NCBI GenBank assembly: GCA_000310025.1
Contig: FN648415.1
Coordinates: 64,393 to 128,392 of the forward strand
DNA: 64,000 bases
Reading direction: 5' to 3'
From: Ectocarpus siliculosus
Lineage: Eukaryota; Sar; Phaeophyceae; Ectocarpales; Ectocarpaceae
In this document: positions 11,069 to 22,089 of the stretch, one piece after another
How positions within the stretch are numbered: the first letter of the stretch is position 1
How the letters are laid out: each line of letters opens with the position of its first letter
Notes under the pieces: generated by a model
What the model saw: only the letters and a program-made list of their open reading frames with translations
Told to the model about the DNA's origin: nothing
Databases searched by the model: none
Position numbers and translations under genes: made by a program

Positions 11069-13003
11069 CTTCACATTAAAAACCGTTCCGATCTCTCTCT
11101 ACCCGGTAACTTTTCGTATGTCCGTACTGATCCAACACTCGACGCGGTCGATTCCCGTGGTCACAGGTTAACTTACCCTAAAAAGGTACACTCAAATAAA
11201 AGGGCCCCGAGGGGTCCGCAAGTCAATAGAAATCAACGACAGATATTCTGGGATCCTCCACTCCCTCTTCGCGCTATGCGAGGTATCAACTGAGACTAGC
11301 AGTCACTATTTATCATGGGCGGGAGAGAAAGAGGTACACCCCCTTGGTTCAATCATGGTACTTCACAACGCAAGCAGAGACAAGGCCATCTGGCACAGAA
11401 AAAGAGAGAAAAAAAAAAGAAAAAAGAGAAAAAAAGGAGAAAAGATAAAAATGGAAACCGTAAGGAGAAGAGAAAATAAATGAAAATAAAATTAAAAAGG
11501 GCGAGGACAAAGAGGGACCAGGCCGAAAATAACAGGAAGTATGAGGCAGAACAAGGCACACGGTGGAGAGACCACTAAAGAACAAGCAAACACGCAAACA
11601 TGGCCATCAACCAGCGATACATTGTAATGGTACGAAATCACTACTACTGGGGGGTTGGTGCAATGGTGCAGCGTTGGGGGGGGGGGAGTTGGCGAAAAGA
11701 AATTCAATCCGGCACGTGTCGTGCCACTCGGTCCGTCTCTTCTCGTTTGCTTTCTTCTCTCGCCGTCTCGTCCGTCTCCTGCCCCCTTCCCGCCCCATTG
11801 GTTGTTGGCTTGTGGTTTCGTTTGAGCGCTCGTTGTCGGCTGGCCTCTTCTTCTTTCTCGTGCCAGGAGGTCATGAACCTCTCAGCTCCCTGCAGCACCG
11901 CCGCATGCCAGGGTACTTCCCCCTCCACCTTCGCGGCTTCCGTCCACCTTAACTTCGGTGCCGTGTCTTTCGGTACGGGAATTCCGAGACAGCTTGGGTC
12001 GGTTTTCGTAGATCCGTGGTCCGCCCCAAATGTCTTCAGGTCGTCGAGCACACACTTCGGCCAGTTCTGTTCCTGTCCCCCCCTACGTGGCTTCTCCCCC
12101 CCCGCCAGCTCGCCGAGCATCAGTCGTTTCGGGAGTCGCCCGTCCGGCTGCCTTGCCAGTGCTCCCGCGAACAGTAGGCGTCGTTGTCGGATCGTGGCTT
12201 CAACGCTCTGGCATTCTACCCTCTTCAGCGTCTGGGCGTACGAGAGCTGCCGGTAGGTGTCTTTCTTGCGCTTGTACCCGATAACTCGAAGGAGCAGTCG
12301 GTGGTGTGTCGACCGCAGCGTCTGATAGTGGCCGCTGAATGGTGACCATGTCATGCAGCCGTACAGCAGTGCCTCCATCGCCTCCGCCTGGAGGAGGCGG
12401 ATCTTGAGTCGGAATGGCGCTTTCGGTTTGTCGAAGAGCTCCTGGCCATATCGCCTGAGGCACGCCCACGCTCCTCTGCTCCTGTAGCTGATCTCCCGGG
12501 TGAGGTCGCCATGTTCGTTGACGAGGCCACCGAGGTACCGGAACTCGGTCGTCTGGGCGTATTTCTGTCCCGCGGCTTCGATACTCAGTGGTGGAGAAGG
12601 CGGGGGGGATGTGATGTTGCAGTCGGCTTGTCCTTCGCGCGCATCAGGAGCGTCTCCGTCTTCTTCTCCGACACCGTTAGCCCGAACTCTCCGAACACCT
12701 CAACGATGATGGTCATCATTCTCGCCAGTCCTTCTGCAGACCTCGATACGACGCCGGCATCATCGGCATACAGCATCCCCCATACTGCCCTCCGTACTCG
12801 GCCAAGGGGTGTCTCCTCCCCCCCCCCCGCTTCCGTCTTCCCCTCGTCCAAGCACACCAGATTCCGCCGAACAACATCATCCTCGCTGAATCGGATAACG
12901 ACGACCTCGAGGACCTCGGCGAAGAAGATGTTGAACAGCAGTGGGGATAGCACACATCCTTGTCGCACGCCCTGTGTGACGAAGATAGGTGCACCGGGCT
13001 ATA
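11037..13003 (-). mobile_element. 5'-truncated LINE (non-LTR retrotransposon), copy 1
   Basis: Read on the minus strand: a partial RT ORF, then a ~650-base purine-rich 3' UTR ending in (CAA)n, seen on + as (GTT)n at about 11037-11068. The 5' end stops inside RT near 13003, the normal outcome of target-primed reverse transcription. The 3' UTR is repeated at 14748-15143 and its tail also at 19058-19120, which defines the family's 3' end. A microsatellite tail in place of poly-A is known for several LINE clades. Confidence 0.88.
11704..12985 (-). pseudogene. LINE reverse transcriptase, C-terminal half, frameshifted
   Basis: On the minus strand the first segment (about 12985-12585) reads VTQGVRQGCVLSPLLFN (RT motif B region), then MLYADDAGVV with the catalytic YADD, then a thumb-like segment. 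The frame then shifts at a homopolymer (C8-type run on -, G run at 12600-12608 on +) and continues to 11704 with TEFRYLGGL, LLYGCMTW, RRLLFAGALARQPDGRLPKRL and a basic tail. This is the standard ending of non-LTR RT proteins. The N-terminal endonuclease and RT fingers are missing by truncation. The product is non-functional. Confidence 0.85.
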
Positions 13004-14715
13004 TGGTTGGGAAGTTACCAAGAAACTTCATGGAAAAGCGCGTCCCCTTCCCACTGAAAACGCACAAGCCTCCATGTCTCTAAAAAGAACGACCCGGCCG
13101 GGCGCGCGTGCGGCAGAGTGAGGGAGGACAGAGGAGGCGAGGAGGGGCACAACAACAACAAAAATAATACGGGCCTTGCCAATAGTCCGTGTCTACGCAC
13201 CAGACACCGATAATGACAGCCACACTGAGCGGCCCGCTACAGCACCAAAGCAGCACTGCTGTAGCAGCTCTCAGTATACTGCGACCTTTGTAGCATCGCG
13301 TCATCATCATCATCGGGAAATAACAGATCATCAACGGTTCGCCGTTTTCTTTCCTCGACGAAAAGAATCACTTAGTCAGTCGTATCATCGTGTGTTGATG
13401 GTTTTAGGAGTCTTCAGTTTGTGGTCGTCCCTGACAAAAATAGAGAGAGTGGAGGCGAGCGAGTCATACGCGCCCGCCCTACATTTCTTAAAACACCCAC
13501 CCGGCGAACGAACGTGGGATAGAGAGTTGGAAGGTTCCGCCCCAACGAGATAATGCCAACAGCGGAACTCTTCAACCGCTTTAAAATTATACGGAGGGAT
13601 TATTTCTTGACGTACGTGGACCAGCAACTGCTGTTGTTTTTTCGTTCTGCTCTGCGACCCACTACTCGGTCCCCGCATCCACACCTTTTTCAGCCCGAAT
13701 TTTTTACTACGCCTCCTTAAACAGATGCCACAGATACTAAGATAGAGCAACGTGCTCACTGGTAGCGCACATAAATTGTTGTTGTTGAACTTGTTCAAAC
13801 GACAAACCACACACACAGCAGTGTCACACACACACACACCGGTCGGTCCGATAGAATGGAAGAAGCTCACGCGTTACGCAGCACGCACTACCCCCCTGTC
13901 TCCAGCGTTTCAGCCTACCCCCGAGGACAACAGACATCGCAGCAATCACGGCTGTACCTCAGACTCAAGGTGGACCTTGTCAAAAACATGTTGCATCGAA
14001 AATCGAAACCTCATGGCGATGTCGATTTTTGATTTCGGGTTGGCTCTACACAGCGCAGGCGGGGAACCGAAAGCGAAAATCAACCTGGAAGAGGCCAACA
14101 AGGCCCGTACATGCCAGTTGCGATGGTTCAAACCATGACACAGCGAACGATAGCTCCGAACAACGGCCATAATCAGGCGGGTTGGGGGATCCTTGTCTCG
14201 CATCGATACGCTTCGAAGTGCGCGAGCAACGTGTGATTGAATGCTGCGTGCTGATGTAGGAAAGCTCAATAGCTGCCGCTGAACTGCGTTTACAAAGAAA
14301 TAATTTCACGGCGATGACTCTCTCTTTCTCAACTTAAAGCAGATCTCGCTCGAAGAAAGTAACCGTGCTCTGCTGGATGTCAGCTTTCTGTCAAGCTCTT
14401 GCTTGCACAACCAAGCAGTCTGTAGGTGCCTAGACGAGAATTGAAATGGAGGCATGTACGATTCTGTGCGGGTGTGCCAGCCACCTTGATGTTCCGGTTA
14501 GCATTTTCGATGTTCGATTTCGAGTCTGTTCGTGCTCGCTTTTGATTTTTCCATATGGAAGAAAATTCGGAACACGTACCCCCAAATCGAAAAACCGGCG
14601 GCGGAACCCTGGAGCTCTGTCCAATCAGTGACATCTTCGATTTTCGGTTTTCGACGGAATAGTGGTCTGACGAGGTCCACCCTCAGGAGAAGTAGGGTGC
14701 ATCGTACAGCTTGAA
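13004..14715. other. no recognisable gene
   Basis: ORFs up to ~190 codons here are overlapping antisense pairs without known motifs. (CA)n-type sequence lies near 13808-13838. Nothing further could be supported. Confidence 0.35.
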
Positions 14716-14747
14716 TAACTAGTTACTTGTTTCACAACTACCGGCTA

Positions 14748-15143
14748 GTTGTTGTTGTTGTTGTCTTCACTTTAAAAACCGTTCCGATCTCTCTCTGCCC
14801 GGTACCTTCGTATGTCCGTACCGATCCAACACTCGACGCGGTCGATTCCCGTGGTCACATGTTAGCTTACCCCTAAAAGGTACACTCAAATAAACTGGCC
14901 CCGAGGGGTCCGCAAGTCAATAGAAATCAACGACAGATATTCTGGAGTCCTCCACTCCCTCTGCGCGCTATGCGAGGTATCAACTGAGACTAGGAGTCGC
15001 CATCACGGGCCGGAGAGAAAGAGGTACACCCCCTTGGTACAATCTTGGTACTTCACAACGCAAGCAGAGACAAGGCCATCTGGTTCAAAAAAAGAGGAAA
15101 AAAGAGAAAATAGAGCGAAAGAGAAAAAAATAAAAATGAACAG
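14748..15143 (-). mobile_element. LINE copy 2, 3' UTR part
   Basis: Aligns closely with 11041-11460 of LINE copy 1, including the (TTG)n tail (14748-14763) and the block around CAACACTCGACGCGGTCGAT. It stops near AAAAATGAACAGTAAGG at ~15143, the point where an unrelated 1.2-kb segment begins. The rest of the copy resumes at 16363. Just before the tail, 14716-14745 resembles the left end of the MITE at 17438. Confidence 0.85.
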
Positions 15144-16362
15144 TAAGGCCATTCCTTACGGTGTCTTTTTTTAGATCTTTTTTCCCCCCGAAGGGACGAC
15201 CCAAAAAGGGATCTACAAAAACGATGACCCCCTTCTTATGGTGCTGGTCGATTCTTTTTCTCTTCCGAGTCATCGCCAGAAAAAAAGAGACCCTGCCACT
15301 GCCGTTGTCATACACTTCTACATAACCCTTCCACAGCTTTGGTGTTTCGGCGATATATCCGCACAGAGTAAAGCAGCAGCAACTGTAAAGCTATCCCTCG
15401 CGAACTGTGGGTCCATCTTGTGTGGAGGCTGATAGAGACTACGGGGCGATAGGAGGCACGGAAACTGAGGTGGCGAGAGTCAACAGCACGCTTAAAAAAT
15501 GCCCACCGCTCCAGCCAACTCCAGCAACCAGTTTTTTTTTCTCTTTTGCCCGTGTCGCAACTTTGGTTTACCGGTACTCCCTCGCCACCCACTAAAGCAA
15601 CAGCGATTACAAAGGTATGCGCCACAAGCTGTGTGAATGATCCGTCTTGTGTGGTGGCTGATACGGACCAGGAGGCTTTAGGGCGTTCAGAGATTGTGAG
15701 CGCGAGAGTAGCGGACAAGCGGGAAAAATGACCCGCCGCATCTTCAAGCAGCTTTTTTTGCTTCGGTGCCCGTGTCGCAACTTCGATTTAGCGATACTTC
15801 CTCGCCACCCACCCAACCAACAGCGATGAGAAAGGTATGCGTCACGAGCTGTGCGTATGGTTCGTCTTGTGTGATGGTTAATACAGACCAGGAGGCGGTA
15901 GGGCGCTCAGAAGTTGGGTTCGCAAAGTTGACAGTACACGAAGAATGACCCACCGCTGCTGCGTCCAGGTTCTCTCGGCGTGTTTGCCGTTTTTTTGCCG
16001 CACACATCGGGTCGTCCACGTGGTCCAGCCGAAACAAGAAACAACGGCTACCGCCGGTGCTGCCGGCCCTATACCAGCCACATGGCACACCTCGTGTGAC
16101 CACCGTTATGGTTTGCGGGGGTCAACCGTGGAGAGATTCAAGTTTGTAGGTAGGAGTCATGCGGTTGTGGCCAAAAAAAGATCACAGAAGAAGACAGCCC
16201 CGACTTATCCAAAACTGTCCCAAAAAAAGACAGGATGGGCTGTCCTAAACGGGTTGTCTTTTTGTGTTCGCCTTTTTTCCCTGGAAAAAGACACCGTAAG
16301 ACGGGGTTCTGTGGCCAGTTGTCTTTTTTTGAGAAGGAAAAAAGAAAAATACAGCTCCAAAA
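15144..16362. mobile_element. insertion splitting LINE copy 2, with exon-like tandem repeats
   Basis: The LINE alignment breaks at GAACAGTAAG (left) and restarts at GAACCGTAAG (right), a 10-bp direct repeat with one mismatch, as expected for a target-site duplication. Near the ends are inverted CTTACGGTGTCTTTTT (15152) and AAAAAGACACCGTAAG (16284), a possible terminal or subterminal inverted repeat. The interior holds three tandem units (see 15395-15948). I recognise no transposase, so this would be a non-autonomous DNA element; the class is inferred. Confidence 0.6.
15395..15948 (+). repeat. three tandem ~220-bp units with a shared cysteine-containing reading frame
   Basis: Units near 15400, 15553 and 15775 share GTCGCAACTT, CCCTCGCCACCCAC and TCTTGTGTG blocks. 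On + each can be read as a related peptide: GPSCVEADRD, NDPSCVVADTDQEALGRSE and GSSCVMVNTDQEAVGRSE. The second and third units also share KVCxTSC just before. Each peptide is closed by a stop soon after. The units could be captured duplicated exons or simply a tandem DNA repeat; antisense frames are also partly open. Confidence 0.6.
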
Positions 16363-16896
16363 AAGAACCGTAAGAAATGACCTAAGGAAAGCAAATTAAA
16401 ATGAGAAAGAGCGAGGACGAAAAGGAATCAGGCCGAAAATAACAAGAAGTAAGAGGCAGAAAAAGGCACACGGTGGAGAGACCACTAACCAACGAGCAAA
16501 CACGCAAACATGGCCACCAACCAGCGATACATTGTAATGGTACGTCATCACTAATGGGGGGTTGGTGCAATGGTGCAGCGTTGTGGGGAGGGAATTGGCT
16601 AATTGAAATTCAATTCGACACGTATCGCGCCAATCGGTCCGTCTCTTCTCGCTCGCTTTCTTCCCTCGCATTCTCTTGGTTGTTGCCAGTTTATCGTTTG
16701 AGCGCTCGTTGTCGGCTGGCCTCTTGTTCCTTCTCGTGCCAGGAGGTCATGAACTTCTCAGCCCCCTGCAGCACCGCCGCATGCCAGGGTACTCCCCCCT
16801 CCACCTTCTTCGTGGCTTCCGTCCACTTTAATTTCGGTGCAGTGTCTTTATGTACCGGGATTCCGAGACAACATGGATCGGTTTTCGTTGCGCACG
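16363..16896 (-). mobile_element. LINE copy 2, coding remnant
   Basis: Matches 11480-12010 of copy 1, including the C-terminal RT tail (WHAAVLQGAE, FMTSWHEKE) and the GGTGGAGAGACCACTAA region. It is interrupted on the low side by the insertion 15144-16362 and on the high side gives way to palindromic tandem units at ~16905. Confidence 0.82.
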
Positions 16897-16904
16897 CTCA
16901 TAGA

Positions 16905-17000
16905 AAAGTAGTTGTCTGCAGGCAACTAGGTGCCCACGATTCTGGAAGAGTAGTTGTCTGCAGGCAACTAGGTGCGCAAGCCCCTGGAGGAGTAGTCGTC
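16905..17000. repeat. palindromic ~43-bp tandem units
   Basis: At least two units built on GTTGTCTGCAGGCAAC, a 16-bp imperfect palindrome centred on CTGCAG, followed by TAGGTGC. The same unit makes up the MITE interior at 17500-17690, so this is a fragment of the same family at the LINE junction. Confidence 0.75.
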
Positions 17001-17437
17001 TTCCGACTCAACTTTCTCATTCCACATTCATTCCAGTCGACTTCCTATACCACCTCTCTCCTACATATAGCCTTTGGGCGTATACGTCACATACACTCAT
17101 GCCGTGCACAGCAGGTCTTGTTCCTGGAAACGCCTACTACACATTATTGTCCGCGCATGCTCATCATCTACAAAATGGCCGTGCCCGTCAAGCTTGAGCG
17201 GTGGGCAAACGAGCTGTTTCAACCAGCAGGGTTCAACCGCAGCAAGTACGCTGGTCTCGCGATGGTGCTATGTGCTACCGTGTTCTCAACTAGATATGCC
17301 ACCGTGGGGAGGGTTGAGCATGTGGATCACTTGGTCCATCTAGTGCCGTCTACAGCAGCAGTACTGGCTCGGTGTTCTACCCGTTGCACGCAAAGGAGTC
17401 CATCATCATTCAAACCAATCAACGTATGTTCAACTTT
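17001..17437. other. spacer, no recognisable feature
   Basis: Lies between two fields of the same palindromic unit. One frame is open through 16473-17447 on +, but most of it crosses LINE antisense, so I do not call a gene. Confidence 0.35.
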
Positions 17438-17722
17438 AACTAGTTAGTTGTTTGCCAGACAAGTACCGGCTATAGCTGTTCGTAAAAAACTAGTTTCGCA
17501 CGGTCATAGAGAAGCAGCAGTTGTCTGCAGGCAACTAGGTGCACACGCTCCTGGAATAGTAGTTGTCTGCAGGCGACTAGGTGCGCAACGTTCTGGAAGA
17601 GTAGTTCTCTGCAGGCAACTAGGTGCGCACACTCCTGGAAGAGTAGTTGTCTGCAGGCGACTAGGTGCGCAACGTTTTGGAAGAGTAGTTGCCTGGCAAA
17701 CAATTACCAACTAAAGTAGTTG
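17438..17722. mobile_element. MITE-like element with internal 43-bp repeats
   Basis: Left end TTGTTTGCCAGACAAGTAC (~17448) is matched in inverted orientation at the right end (TTGTTTGCCAGGCAACTAC read on -, ~17685-17703), and weaker inverted similarity extends outward for about 10 more bases. The interior is about four units of GTTGTCTGCAGGCAAC-TAGGTGC. No ORF for a transposase. A clean target-site duplication was not found. Confidence 0.65.
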
Positions 17723-19057
17723 TACAGGGTGAAAGGTTCCGTGGTGATCGGCGGTAACAAACCTGCGTGGTCTGAGATTGATAGGGTGATGTGTCGTGCG
17801 CCCGCCAGCTTAATGTCGCAAGGAGCCAGCACGGCGTATACAGCAATCATTGTGGGTGTTGCCTCTTTCTGTTGGCGCAACAGACGAGCCAACTAGCTAG
17901 AGTGCGCAAAAATATTCAACAGAGATCATCTCTGTTCGATGGCTCATCGCACGCAATGGAAGGAAGTTTGTTTGACAGCGTAAATATGTTCGGCAGAGCT
18001 CTCAATATCCGTGGAACTTTTATTCGCATGGCCCACCCCTTGCCCGACCCTGCCTCAAATGCCGATCTCGAGCTACAGTGTAAATCTCGTGGCGCCTGGA
18101 GTATGGTTCGGTGTGGAATCGCAAACCATGAGCCGCCCCCGAGTTTGAGCAGCTTCCGCCTCCTGTGGCCGGCAAGAGTCGACCTTGACTGTTCCTTGCC
18201 CTGTTTCGCCATGAGAACGGCCGGTGGAACAACGATAGAGGGTCCTACGTGCTGCGCGCCACACTCTTTTTTTATTTATTTTTTGCGTTTGTTCTTGAGT
18301 GACCACTGTACACATGCGGCTGCTGCTGCGGTTGCTGCTGTTATCCTCGGAATGTGCTGCAATGGTCGTACGGTTATCGTAGTCAGGTTTGACAACAGTC
18401 TGCTCGTTCGTATAGCGGTAGCGGTGCACATCTATCGCGACGGCAAGCAAGCACATTGAGATAGTAGTTCGTCCGTCGTGCTTCTAGTCTACACAGATAG
18501 GCGTGTTCTTCTTTGTTGCCACTTCATACCAGAAAAGAAAGAAGGTCTCCACCAACTTACAGCATCTCCTAAAGCAGTTCGGAAAAGACGACTAGACTAT
18601 TTTTCTTTTGTCGTGTTTGTTGTTGCTGAGCGCACATCGGGTGTCGCCGTTCGTTACATGTGTTCAAGCCTGCGGTGGGCCAGAGGGATGAGAGTGGGTG
18701 TCTTCTCTAGAGTCCATGCCTTGTCTTCTCGAGTCTCCCTTCCTTTAGTCTACCTCTCTCTCTCTCTCTGTTGCATTTTCGCCGTTAGGGTCCCAGTAAC
18801 ATCGAACGTCAACGGCAATCGTTTTGCATCTTGCTGAGTAGGAGGCTACCCGTGTACCCGGTTGCTGCATGTGAGGCGATGGGCGCCGCCTCTTTCCGTC
18901 AAGCAATGCACATGGCCCCTACGGTTCGCCGCACATGCAGTCAGTGCTGTGTATCAGCTTCCAGCGGTTCAGAGCGGCGACGATGTTTTTCGCCGGTAGG
19001 GCCCCAGAACAACGCGAACCGCGATTGTTTCATTGTTTTTGGGGTCCCCCACTCACC

Positions 19058-19120
19058 TAGATTTTGGGATTAGCAACTGACACGAGTTTAATGTGAAGAA
19101 AAACAACAACAACAACAACA
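19058..19120 (+). mobile_element. 63-bp LINE 3'-end insertion with target-site duplication
   Basis: TTTAATGTGAAGA followed by (AAC)n is the family's 3' end. The insert is flanked by ACTCACC at 19051-19057 and 19121-19127. The paralogous site in Rep copy C has one ACTCACC (51425-51431) and no insert. It is an extremely 5'-truncated target-primed insertion. Confidence 0.85.
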
Positions 19121-20370
19121 ACTCACCCAACCCACCCATGAATTTTGTTTTTTTTGTGTTTCCCTGCCGATTGTAACAACCTCGGCTACTACTGCAGTGC
19201 AAATTTCATGGCGCCTCGAGTACGGTCCCGTAGGGAATTGCAAATCACGACCCCTCCCCGACTTTGAGTATAGCTTCTCAACCTCCTGCGGCGGATAAGA
19301 CCGACGTCAAACCCTAGATTTGGTCTGTCTGTGTCGCCATGTGGCCATCCACGAACAGCAAGCAGTTGGAGAGTCACAATAAAGAGGGTCCGCTTCGCCA
19401 CCAAGAAGACAGTTTTTTTTTCGATTCTTCTACAGCTGGATATGATGCTACCATGTATCTATCGGGTATAGCTGTGGTTGAGCTTGAGGGATAGGGTCTG
19501 TCTACGGCAGCATAATATTCTGTGCGAGGAGTTAACGCCTTCCTCGCGTAACGATGCACATCTCCCACGGCAAGCAGAATGAAGTACGTCATCATGACGC
19601 TATTTCTTGTGACTACAAGTTCAAGTTCGCCCGGGCGTTATTATAGTCTTACCGGAGAGAGAGACTAAACTTCTACTCCAATACGTACCAGTTCGTGTAC
19701 CCGGGTACTGCATGTTGTGAGGTAGTGGGTGCTGCCCCTGCTGTTTGCTGCGGTACACGGAAAGCTTCCGGTGGGTCAGAGCGGCAAGGGGGCCTTGCTT
19801 CTTCACTTGTTTCTTAGCTCTGCTCTCCTCTACTTCTTTGTTTCCTGTCGCTGGCGGTCTCTCTTTTTTTATAACCCTTCGTTTTTGCTTGCAAGAAACT
19901 GTGAGGATGTAAACTGGCTGAGTCTGGCTGTTTCTTAGGGTCCCCCGCCCACCCACGACACACCTGTCGGTTTGATTCGTGGTCTCCAATATTTTCAGCA
20001 GTAGTTAGTTGTCTAGTCAGGACATGCGCTACTACTGCTGCGTCCGTCCATGGGTGGGTGCAACAGAAGAGCCCCGGGGACTGGTGACCTTCTGACCTGA
20101 TCGCAGAGAGAGGTTCCTGCCACTATCACAATACGACTCTTACTGAATGTCCATGACGGAGAACGCGTACTACGCCTCTTCTCTTTTCTTTTTTCCCTCT
20201 CTCCCGTCCGTTTCTTTCGTTTCGGAGAGGAAACCTACTCTAGAAAAGCAAGCGCATCTTCTGGGGTCCGCATTCATATGTAGTCCCGGATTCTTTCCCA
20301 GCGTGCGGAGAGCACGTTCTGGTGTGGTCTCCTTTTCATTCGGGTGTGACGTGCGTACTACATGTATGTA

Positions 20371-20691
20371 TGTTGTTTTTTTTTTTGTTCTTCACTTCAA
20401 ATCAGCGCTCACAGCACTAGTGCCGTTTATTCCAACCCGTGGTCACACAGAAGAGCCTCTCTCTACCCTCCCCTCCTGCGGTACTTCGCCTTTAATTTTT
20501 AATGCGAGAAGAGTTCAGCACACTCTCTTCCCTCTGTGTACACACGAACTAGCGCTATCCAGTTGGCCAGGAGCGGAAGCGAGAGAAAAACTCCCTTTGC
20601 AAGAAAAGCTCACCTACGCCGGGATTCGAACCCCTGTGACCTGACCTCTAGAAGGTTACGAGGCTACCAACTAGACCAGCGGGGCGACCGG
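20371..20691 (-). mobile_element. tRNA-derived SINE, copy 1
   Basis: On the minus strand the 5' head contains a Pol III A box (TGGTCTAGTTGG) and B box (GGTTCGAATCC); the anticodon-loop position reads TCT, suggesting a tRNA-Arg-like source. A ~230-bp body follows and ends in poly-A (T run on + at 20375-20386). Target-site duplication CATGTATGTA lies at 20361-20370 and 20692-20701. Rep copy C has the empty site with one CATGTATGTA at 52492-52501. Confidence 0.92.
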
Positions 20692-20947
20692 CATGTATGT
20701 AAACGACAGAAAAAGATCAACGAGATGATTGGCGGCATTCTTGAAAGTATGGAGTCCCTCGGCACCAAAAAGTGCATGCGCATGGATGGGCGTAGTGAGA
20801 AGTGCCGGTCGAAGACTGACGGTTTTTTAGGGTGCGCGCGAGGTCGCCTCTATTATTCTTTTGCGTTTTTCATTTATTGTCCAGGCTATGGCTACTACCT
20901 CGCATAGCGTATTGGAGCAAGCGGGGGGTCCTGGACTAATCTGTCGT

Positions 20948-21140
20948 TGACTTGCGGACCCTTCTTCGGGTCAATTTCATTTTCGTGTAACTTTTTTGGG
21001 TAAGTTAGCCTGTGACCACGGCGGGGATCGACCGCGTCATTTGTCAGACTATCATACATATTAGTACGGACAGACGAAGAAGGTACTGGGTAGAGAGAGC
21101 AGAACTAATGGGATTGTAATTGATTGTGAAGACAACAATA
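20948..21140 (+). repeat. LINE 3'-tail homology inside Rep
   Basis: TTGACTTGCGGACCC..., GGTAAGTTAGCCTGTGACCACGG..., GGTACTGGGTAGAGAGA and TTGTGAAGACAACAA match the last ~200 bases of the LINE (read in sense). The same segment is at 52737-52900 in copy C and degraded at 32930-33090 in copy B, so it predates copying of Rep. Confidence 0.82.
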
Positions 21141-21222
21141 ATACCGGAACTGCTGGGTTCGTCCATGGATAATTTTTGCAGCACTTATGAAGTATTAGCG
21201 TATAAAACGTTCTTCATTATGC

Positions 21223-21531
21223 TTTTTTTTTTTTCACTTCAAATCAGCGCTCACAGCACTAGTAGTGCCGTTTACTCCAACCCGTGGTCACACAGAAGAG
21301 CCTCTCTCTACCCTCCCCTCCTGCGGTACTTTGCCTTCGTTTTTAATGAGAGAAGAGTTCAGCACTCTCTTCCCTCTGTGTACACACGAACTAGCGCTAC
21401 CCACTAGGCTAGAAGCTGAAGCGAGAGAAAAACTCACTTTGCAAGAAAAGCTCGCTTACGCCGGGATTCGAACCCCTGACCTGACCTTTAGAATGTTTCG
21501 AGGATACCAACCAGACCACCAGGGCGACCGG
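21223..21531 (-). mobile_element. tRNA-derived SINE, copy 2
   Basis: Same family as 20371-20691: A box with one change (TGGTCTGGTTGG), B box GGTTCGAATCC, similar body and poly-A end (T run on + at 21223-21234). Copy C has no SINE at the corresponding place (near 52975). Flanks are too changed for a secure target-site duplication. Confidence 0.88.
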
Positions 21532-22089
21532 CATATGTATGTATAATGAGAGGTTTCAGTTCAACTACTAAATAAATACAACAACAACTTACTGGAGTAT
21601 GGAGGGTGCTCCTTGTTCTTATGCATGGCATTTATACCAGCAGTAGGTGACATAACATATCGCATCATCGATATTCACAGCTAATAATGTTAGTCCACGA
21701 CGACGAGGATGATGTCAAACGATAGGTTTGTTTCGGAAAGCTATCGGTGCCAACGCCGCCCGGCCACGCCACGATTTCTGCTGTGGAGTAAGGTTATAAT
21801 CGAGCTTTGAAAATTAAAAAAAAAATGTTCAGGGGGTGTGACATCTTATGTCATCTACTCTGTGTACAGAACTCTTTGTCGTGCTCGGTGGGCGAGCGTG
21901 TCGCGGTGTGCGCCCTCGACTTCATTGACCGCTAAAAAACTGGAAAGCTTCAGACAGGCAACGCGACGATACTCGTCGAGTTGCTATCACAATATTATCC
22001 CCCCTGACAAACCAAATGACACAAATATAAAAAAAAATCCCGAACCAAGATCGGCTTAGGTCGTCCACCCTTCGACCGCGTCATTTGCC

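Larger units (their letters stand above)
17990..21990 (+). mobile_element. dispersed repeat family Rep, copy A
   Basis: Runs from ATATCCGTGGAACTTTTATTCGCATG to about CTCGTCGAGTTGCTATCACAA. Copies B (31385-33410) and C (48543-54622) are collinear with many indels. No long conserved ORF, although a frame with GRTVIVVRFDNSLLVRIAV (18360) is also open in copies B and C. The interior includes a segment homologous to the LINE 3' tail (20948-21140). Copy A alone carries two SINEs and a short LINE insertion. I cannot assign a class; it may be a very degraded LINE-dependent or composite element. Confidence 0.75.

Noticed and set aside
12511-13083. 190-codon + ORF
   Set aside because: Antisense of the LINE RT with its YADD motif on -.
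16473-17447. 324-codon + ORF
   Set aside because: First half is antisense to the LINE C-terminus and the middle passes through the palindromic repeats; no domain.
20630-20690. Possible functional tRNA gene on -
   Set aside because: A and B boxes are good but the acceptor stem does not close, and the segment is the head of a SINE with body, poly-A and target-site duplication.
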